Shown here piece by piece: positions 60,383 through 64,000 of a DNA stretch of 64,000 bases. The position numbers and the translations under genes were made by a program. Location: NCBI GenBank assembly GCA_031551275.1, contig JAVBNX010000008.1, forward strand, positions 10,089-74,088. The letters run 5' to 3'. Positions within the stretch are counted from its first letter, which is position 1. Each line of letters opens with the position of its first letter. Below the pieces are notes generated by a model. The model was not told where the DNA came from. It ran no database searches and saw only the letters and a list, made by a program, of their open reading frames with translations. The DNA is from JAVBMJ01 sp031551275 (GTDB lineage: Bacteria; Bacteroidota; Bacteroidia; Bacteroidales; Rikenellaceae).

Positions 60383-61113
60383 ATCAATATAATCAGGTGT
60401 TCTATTTTATTGATCATCCAACCGTGCTTTGATGCGTATTCCCGAATCGTATCGTTCGGAAACATCATCAACATAAACTTACCTTGTAGTGTGGTTGCAA
60501 TTTCCAACAGTTCGAGCAGATCAGCCTCCCTGAACGAACCGCCGTAATGCCCCATATAAGTATTGATGTACGGCGGCGCAAGAAAATGGAAGGCGTTTTC
60601 TGTGTCGTAACGTTTTATGACGTTAAAAGCGTGGTCATTTTCGATATTGCATTTTTCCAGCAGGTCTTTCATCTCTTCGCAGAAATGATTTTTGCCATTT
60701 ATGACTTTACGTGTCATGCTGTCATTTTCAGTCTTACAATAGCCATACGCCTTGTCGAATTGTGCGGTATAACTCATTTTGCTGAGTACCCATACCGCCC
60801 AGGCGCGTTTGACGTTAGAGAACAACGTCGGATTCAGGTAAACGAACTGCGCCATCCGGTGCAACTCCCGACTATGCAGTGTTTTTGCGATCTCGATATT
60901 CAACTCTACAAAATCGGTGACAGCTGTCCGGTAAAAATTCACCAATTCGCCATTGATATCGTTGATCACGTTGATTTTTGCCGGTTCTTTTGCAAATAGG
61001 ACAGAGGCACCACCTGCGAAGGGTTCGTTGTAAAGGCCATGTTCAGGGATCAACGGCAAGATATGCTTCAAGCTTCGTTGTTGTCCTCCATAATAGGAAA
61101 TGGGCGTTTTCAT
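60343..61113 (-). pseudogene. Decayed D12-class DNA methyltransferase
   Basis: A 256-residue frame starting at 61113 (MKTPISYYGGQQRSLKHILP). The N-terminal half is typical (LYNEPFAGGASVLF, KINVINDINGELVNFYRTAV). However, the catalytic motif expected as DPPY reads FHFLAPPYINTYMG, so the key Asp is Ala. The C-terminus, where related proteins carry a conserved tail, becomes LIILICLFMSFCWQKSA and reads through the start of the next gene. Two independent defects make loss of activity likely. It appears to have been truncated by recombination at about 60410. Confidence 0.75.
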
Positions 61114-61198
61114 GAAAATATACCGATATTTTAGAATTAATCCGACAAACATATCGCCATACGACCCTGAATTGATTCTACCGATTCTGAATAAACCA

Positions 61199-61206
61199 TA
61201 TCTTTG
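61199..61206 (+). promoter_or_regulatory. Candidate -7 box for the DUF1848 gene
   Basis: TATCTTTG matches TAnnTTTG, 17 bases before the ATG at 61224. The nearest TTG (61172-61174) is 24 bp away, longer than usual. Confidence 0.45.
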
Positions 61207-61223
61207 GGAAATTTTAAGCAAGA

Positions 61224-62153
61224 ATGATAATCAGCGCGAGCCGCCGCACGGACATACCCGCCTTTCACTCGCAGTGGTTTATGAACCGCCTGCGAGAAGG
61301 GTTTGCCTTGATGCAAAACCATCAACTCGATGAGAGGCTGTATCGTGTGCCGCTGACGCCGGATGTGGTCGACTGCATAGTCTTTCGCACGAAAAATCCG
61401 GCGCCGATGCTCACCCGGCTGGATGCATTGCAGGATTACAACTACCTGTTCAATATCACGATGAATCCTTACGGACGGGAAATGGAAGCGAATCTTCCGC
61501 GTTTGCAGGACCGAGTGGATACCTACAAAGAACTGGCCGATCGGATCGGCTCTTTGCGTATGATCTGGCGTTACGATCCGGTTTTTCTCAGCCCGAAATA
61601 CGACCTGGATTTCCACCGGCGGGCATTCGAGTACCTGTGTCGTGAACTGGCGCCGTATTCATACAAATGTATGATCGGCTTTGTTATCCACCATCCATTT
61701 GTAGCCAAACGAATTGATCCGTTGAATATTAAAAAAAGGGATGCCGATGATATGCGCACTATCGGAGCAATATTCGGAGAGATTTCCGGACGGTATGGTC
61801 AAACGATCGAGACCTGCGCGACCGAAGTCGATCTGGACTCATCCGGCATCACGCACGGTGCCTGTGTCGAACGGCGGCAGATCGAACAGATCGTCGGTTA
61901 CCGTTTCGAGAAGGTAAGGGAGAAATACCTGCGTCCGATATGTAACTGCATGGAGTCTATCGACATCGGTCATTACTCGACCTGCGACAACGGCTGTCTG
62001 TATTGTTACGCCACTCCGCAAAAGGCCCGCCTTGGTGTCGATCCCTTAAGTCCGTCGCTCGACCCGGATTTCGACCTGAGCCGCATCCCTCCGGGAAATA
62101 TCGTCGAAATGAATTGCCGCTCCTTCCGCCCGGCACAGGCGTCGTTATGGTAG
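61224..62153 (+). CDS. DUF1848-family protein with C-terminal cysteine cluster
   Basis: A 309-residue protein starting MIISASRRTDIPAFHSQWF, the hallmark opening of DUF1848. Other family features are VDCIVFRTKNPAPM, IWRYDPVFLSPKYD and the C-terminal cluster CDNGCLYCYATPQKA, which could hold an iron-sulfur centre. It is usually described as a possible radical-SAM-like or repair-associated protein, but its function is not established. It is transcribed away from the decayed methyltransferase, 110 bp apart start to start. Confidence 0.92.
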   Translation: MIISASRRTDIPAFHSQWFMNRLREGFALMQNHQLDERLYRVPLTPDVVDCIVFRTKNPAPMLTRLDALQDYNYLFNITMNPYGREMEANLPRLQDRVDTYKELADRIGSLRMIWRYDPVFLSPKYDLDFHRRAFEYLCRELAPYSYKCMIGFVIHHPFVAKRIDPLNIKKRDADDMRTIGAIFGEISGRYGQTIETCATEVDLDSSGITHGACVERRQIEQIVGYRFEKVREKYLRPICNCMESIDIGHYSTCDNGCLYCYATPQKARLGVDPLSPSLDPDFDLSRIPPGNIVEMNCRSFRPAQASLW

Positions 62154-62227
62154 TAATTCATTGGACTGAAATCGCCAATTACTCGACAATCAGACTGCGA
62201 AGTAAAAATAACAAATTAATCGATATT

Positions 62228-62257
62228 TTGTATTTTCAAAAATACAGTTTATCTTTG
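62228..62257 (+). promoter_or_regulatory. Promoter with internal palindrome upstream of the second AAA ATPase
   Basis: TTG (62228-62230), a 19-bp spacer and TATCTTTG (62250-62257) form a good Bacteroidetes promoter, 16 bases before the ATG at 62274. The spacer contains the palindrome TGTATTTT-CA-AAAATACA (62229-62246). Confidence 0.65.
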
Positions 62258-62273
62258 TTGAAAACCTACGGCT

Positions 62274-63470
62274 ATGGATCAACTGTTCGCACGTTTTCAC
62301 TACCTCATATCCCGCACCGAACTCGGCTTCGTGCGATACCTCTATTCGAGGATCAACTGGAACAACCGCCTGATCGGCATCGTCGGTTCGCGCGGCGTGG
62401 GCAAGACGACCATGCTCTTCCAGCATATCAAGCAGACATACGATATTAATTCCGGAGAGGTGTTGTATGCTTCGCTGGACAACATTTGGTTCACGACCCA
62501 CTCGCTGCTCGACCTGGCCGACGATTTTCACAACAATGGCGGCAAGGCATTATTCCTGGATGAGGTACACAAATACCCCAACTGGTCGCGCGAAATCAAA
62601 AATATCTACGACTCCTACCCGAGAATGAAGGTCGTTTTCACCGGCTCGTCGATGCTCGACATACACAAATCGGGCGCCGACCTCAGCCGCCGGGCGATCA
62701 AATATACGCTCTATGGTCTTTCTTTCCGGGAGTATTTGGAATTCGAATACGGTTTCAAGATGGATGCCGTTTCGCTCGAAGAGTTGCTGAAAACCCATGT
62801 CGAGATTGCTGCTATAGTTGCCAAGTCCATCAAACCTATCGTAGCATTCAAAGATTATGTGCGCTACGGCTACTATCCGTTCTACAAAGAGGACCGCGAG
62901 GGATACTACCAGCGTGTGCAGGAAACCGTGAACGCGATCCTGGAGGTCGATCTGCCTTCGGTGATGGACATCGAATTCGCCACGATCCTGAAGATCAAGA
63001 AACTTTTCTCGATCATCGCCACCCTCGTGCCGTTCACGCCGAACATTTCCCAACTGGCGACACAGATCGAGGTCAGCCGCCCTAGCCTTTTGAAATACCT
63101 CAACGCCCTCGACGGCGCCCACGCAGTGATGACCCTAGACAAAGAGGCCCGAGGCTTGAAACAACTTGTAAAGCCGGAAAAAATCTACCTCGGCAATACG
63201 AACTACGCTTATGCTTTCGCCGGCGAAAGTGTGGATACAGGCAATGTCCGCGAGACCTTCTTCTACTCTTTGGTCGCCGCGACCAACAATATTACCTACT
63301 CAGACAAGACCGACTTCCTGGTCGACAGCAAATACAGTTTCGAGGTGGGCGGCAAAGACAAGACCGCCGCCCAGATCCAGGGCATCACCGACAGCTACCT
63401 TGCCAAAGACAACATCGAGATGGGCTTCGGCAACCATATTCCGCTCTGGATGTTCGGGTTACTGTATTAA
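62274..63470 (+). CDS. AAA_14-type ATPase (second copy)
   Basis: A 398-residue ATPase related in architecture to the protein at 57601-58896 but not close in sequence. The Walker A motif GSRGVGKT lies at about residues 39-46, and Walker B in ALFLDEVHKYPNW. The sensor-like segment VVFTGSSMLDIHKSGADL follows. The C-terminal nuclease-like strand reads TDFLVDSKYSFEVGGKDKT, in which the expected E-x-K is replaced, so any nuclease activity may be lost. Its function in the cell is unknown. It is a single gene with its own promoter. Confidence 0.92.
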   Translation: MDQLFARFHYLISRTELGFVRYLYSRINWNNRLIGIVGSRGVGKTTMLFQHIKQTYDINSGEVLYASLDNIWFTTHSLLDLADDFHNNGGKALFLDEVHKYPNWSREIKNIYDSYPRMKVVFTGSSMLDIHKSGADLSRRAIKYTLYGLSFREYLEFEYGFKMDAVSLEELLKTHVEIAAIVAKSIKPIVAFKDYVRYGYYPFYKEDREGYYQRVQETVNAILEVDLPSVMDIEFATILKIKKLFSIIATLVPFTPNISQLATQIEVSRPSLLKYLNALDGAHAVMTLDKEARGLKQLVKPEKIYLGNTNYAYAFAGESVDTGNVRETFFYSLVAATNNITYSDKTDFLVDSKYSFEVGGKDKTAAQIQGITDSYLAKDNIEMGFGNHIPLWMFGLLY

Positions 63471-63698
63471 TTACTTTCAATCTCTCGACACTCTAATTTA
63501 TTAGCCACATTTTCTTACTTCGATTACGAATATCGAAGAATTCCGTACACGGTAGTAAGTTCCCGTGCCCGGCCGATGCATCGTAATCGAGCACCCTTCC
63601 CGTAACCGATTGAAAAACCATTCGCAGTGGAATGCAGAAATATCCGTGCGGTGCGATACGGATATGATCATGTGTAATTGCCGCTACTATGGATTTGA

Positions 63699-64000
63699 TT
63701 ATTCATATTTAGTTACAGCGTCCTTGAAGCGGCTTCTCATATAGCCGGCCAGCGAATCGGGAGAAACAACCCGTATGCTGCCGCCGAAGCCCATGATTTC
63801 ACGGATTACCTCGTTGTTGATGACGACTTTTATTTCGAACGTCATCGATCGATCGTCTTCTGTTTCGATCAACCGCTGGCTTTTGTGGATGGGTTTGGTC
63901 AGCACGTAAGGGGCGTTTTGCGGATCGACCTCGAAGCGGATTATTTCGGCCTCTTGGTTGAGGTTCTTCGTTACGCCCACCACGTCGTCGAAAAACGTGA
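63699..64000 (-). CDS. WYL-domain regulator, C-terminal part (start off window)
   Basis: About 100 residues are visible; the frame stays open to the right edge, so an internal GTG at 63983 is not the start. The fragment begins TFFDDVVGVTKNLNQEAEII and ends SPDSLAGYMRSRFKDAVTKY. The run of IRFEVDPQNAPYVLTKPIHK and then FEIKVVINNEVIREIMGFGG fits the WYL domain C-terminal extension (WCX) of transcriptional regulators, which bind nucleic acid or nucleotide-like ligands. The upstream HTH and WYL core must lie beyond base 64000. The 228-bp gap to the ATPase gene shows nothing else. Confidence 0.85.
   Translation of the reverse strand, partial: TFFDDVVGVTKNLNQEAEIIRFEVDPQNAPYVLTKPIHKSQRLIETEDDRSMTFEIKVVINNEVIREIMGFGGSIRVVSPDSLAGYMRSRFKDAVTKYE

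Noticed and set aside
63699..63983. A complete 94-residue gene starting with GTG at 63983
   Set aside because: The frame continues to the window edge with sequence that fits a WYL domain, so this is the end of a longer gene.

Overview
The window looks like a chromosomal segment of a moderately GC-rich Bacteroidota, most likely order Bacteroidales and possibly an Alistipes/Rikenellaceae-type gut organism. The genus is an inference. It rests on SusC/SusD pairs, a hybrid two-component sensor, ECF-sigma/FecR regulation, lipoproteins with Bacteroidetes-style signals, a Bacteroidetes-type tyrosine recombinase, and promoter boxes of the TAnnTTTG type.

Region 1 (1-34989) is a large polysaccharide utilization locus (PUL). 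On the minus strand, reading from 25981 down to 1, it holds SusC, SusD, a second SusC, a second SusD, a GH2 beta-galactosidase-like enzyme, a GH106 alpha-L-rhamnosidase-like enzyme, two beta-helix lipoproteins with bacterial Ig domains, two related repeat lipoproteins, and a GH3 beta-glucosidase-like enzyme cut by the left edge. A divergent hybrid two-component system (26202-30263, +) probably controls it. A 1568-residue protein converges on the HTCS gene and appears to fuse a six-hairpin glycosidase-like domain to a DUF5722-like TIM-barrel domain. The enzyme set suggests a rhamnose-containing glycan. The most unusual feature here is a domain of about 160 residues found in both repeat lipoproteins and also inserted into one SusD protein.

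Region 2 (35289-54738) is a second PUL bracketed by two identical 137-bp direct repeats. It carries an ECF sigma factor, a FecR anti-sigma factor, a SusC with an STN signalling domain, SusD, two SGNH/SASA acetylesterase-like proteins, two WbsX/GH99-like proteins, a GH127 beta-L-arabinofuranosidase-like enzyme, a Ser-type sulfatase, and a BspA-type leucine-rich-repeat lipoprotein. A near-identical bipartite sequence upstream of susC and of the sulfatase gene looks like the promoter recognised by the local ECF sigma factor. The left end holds a truncated gene end and an IS3-family transposase remnant.

Region 3 (54739-64000) looks mobile or horizontally acquired. It has a small replication/HTH-like protein with a tandem-repeat tail, a tyrosine recombinase, a tRNA-3'-end-like fragment with a terminator, two AAA ATPases with palindromes in their promoters, an intact D12-class adenine methyltransferase, a decayed methyltransferase copy (DPPY changed to APPY, C-terminus replaced), a small unknown protein, a DUF1848 protein, and the C-terminus of a WYL-domain regulator at the right edge. 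The part at about 57.4-61.2 kb is visibly more AT-rich than the PULs.
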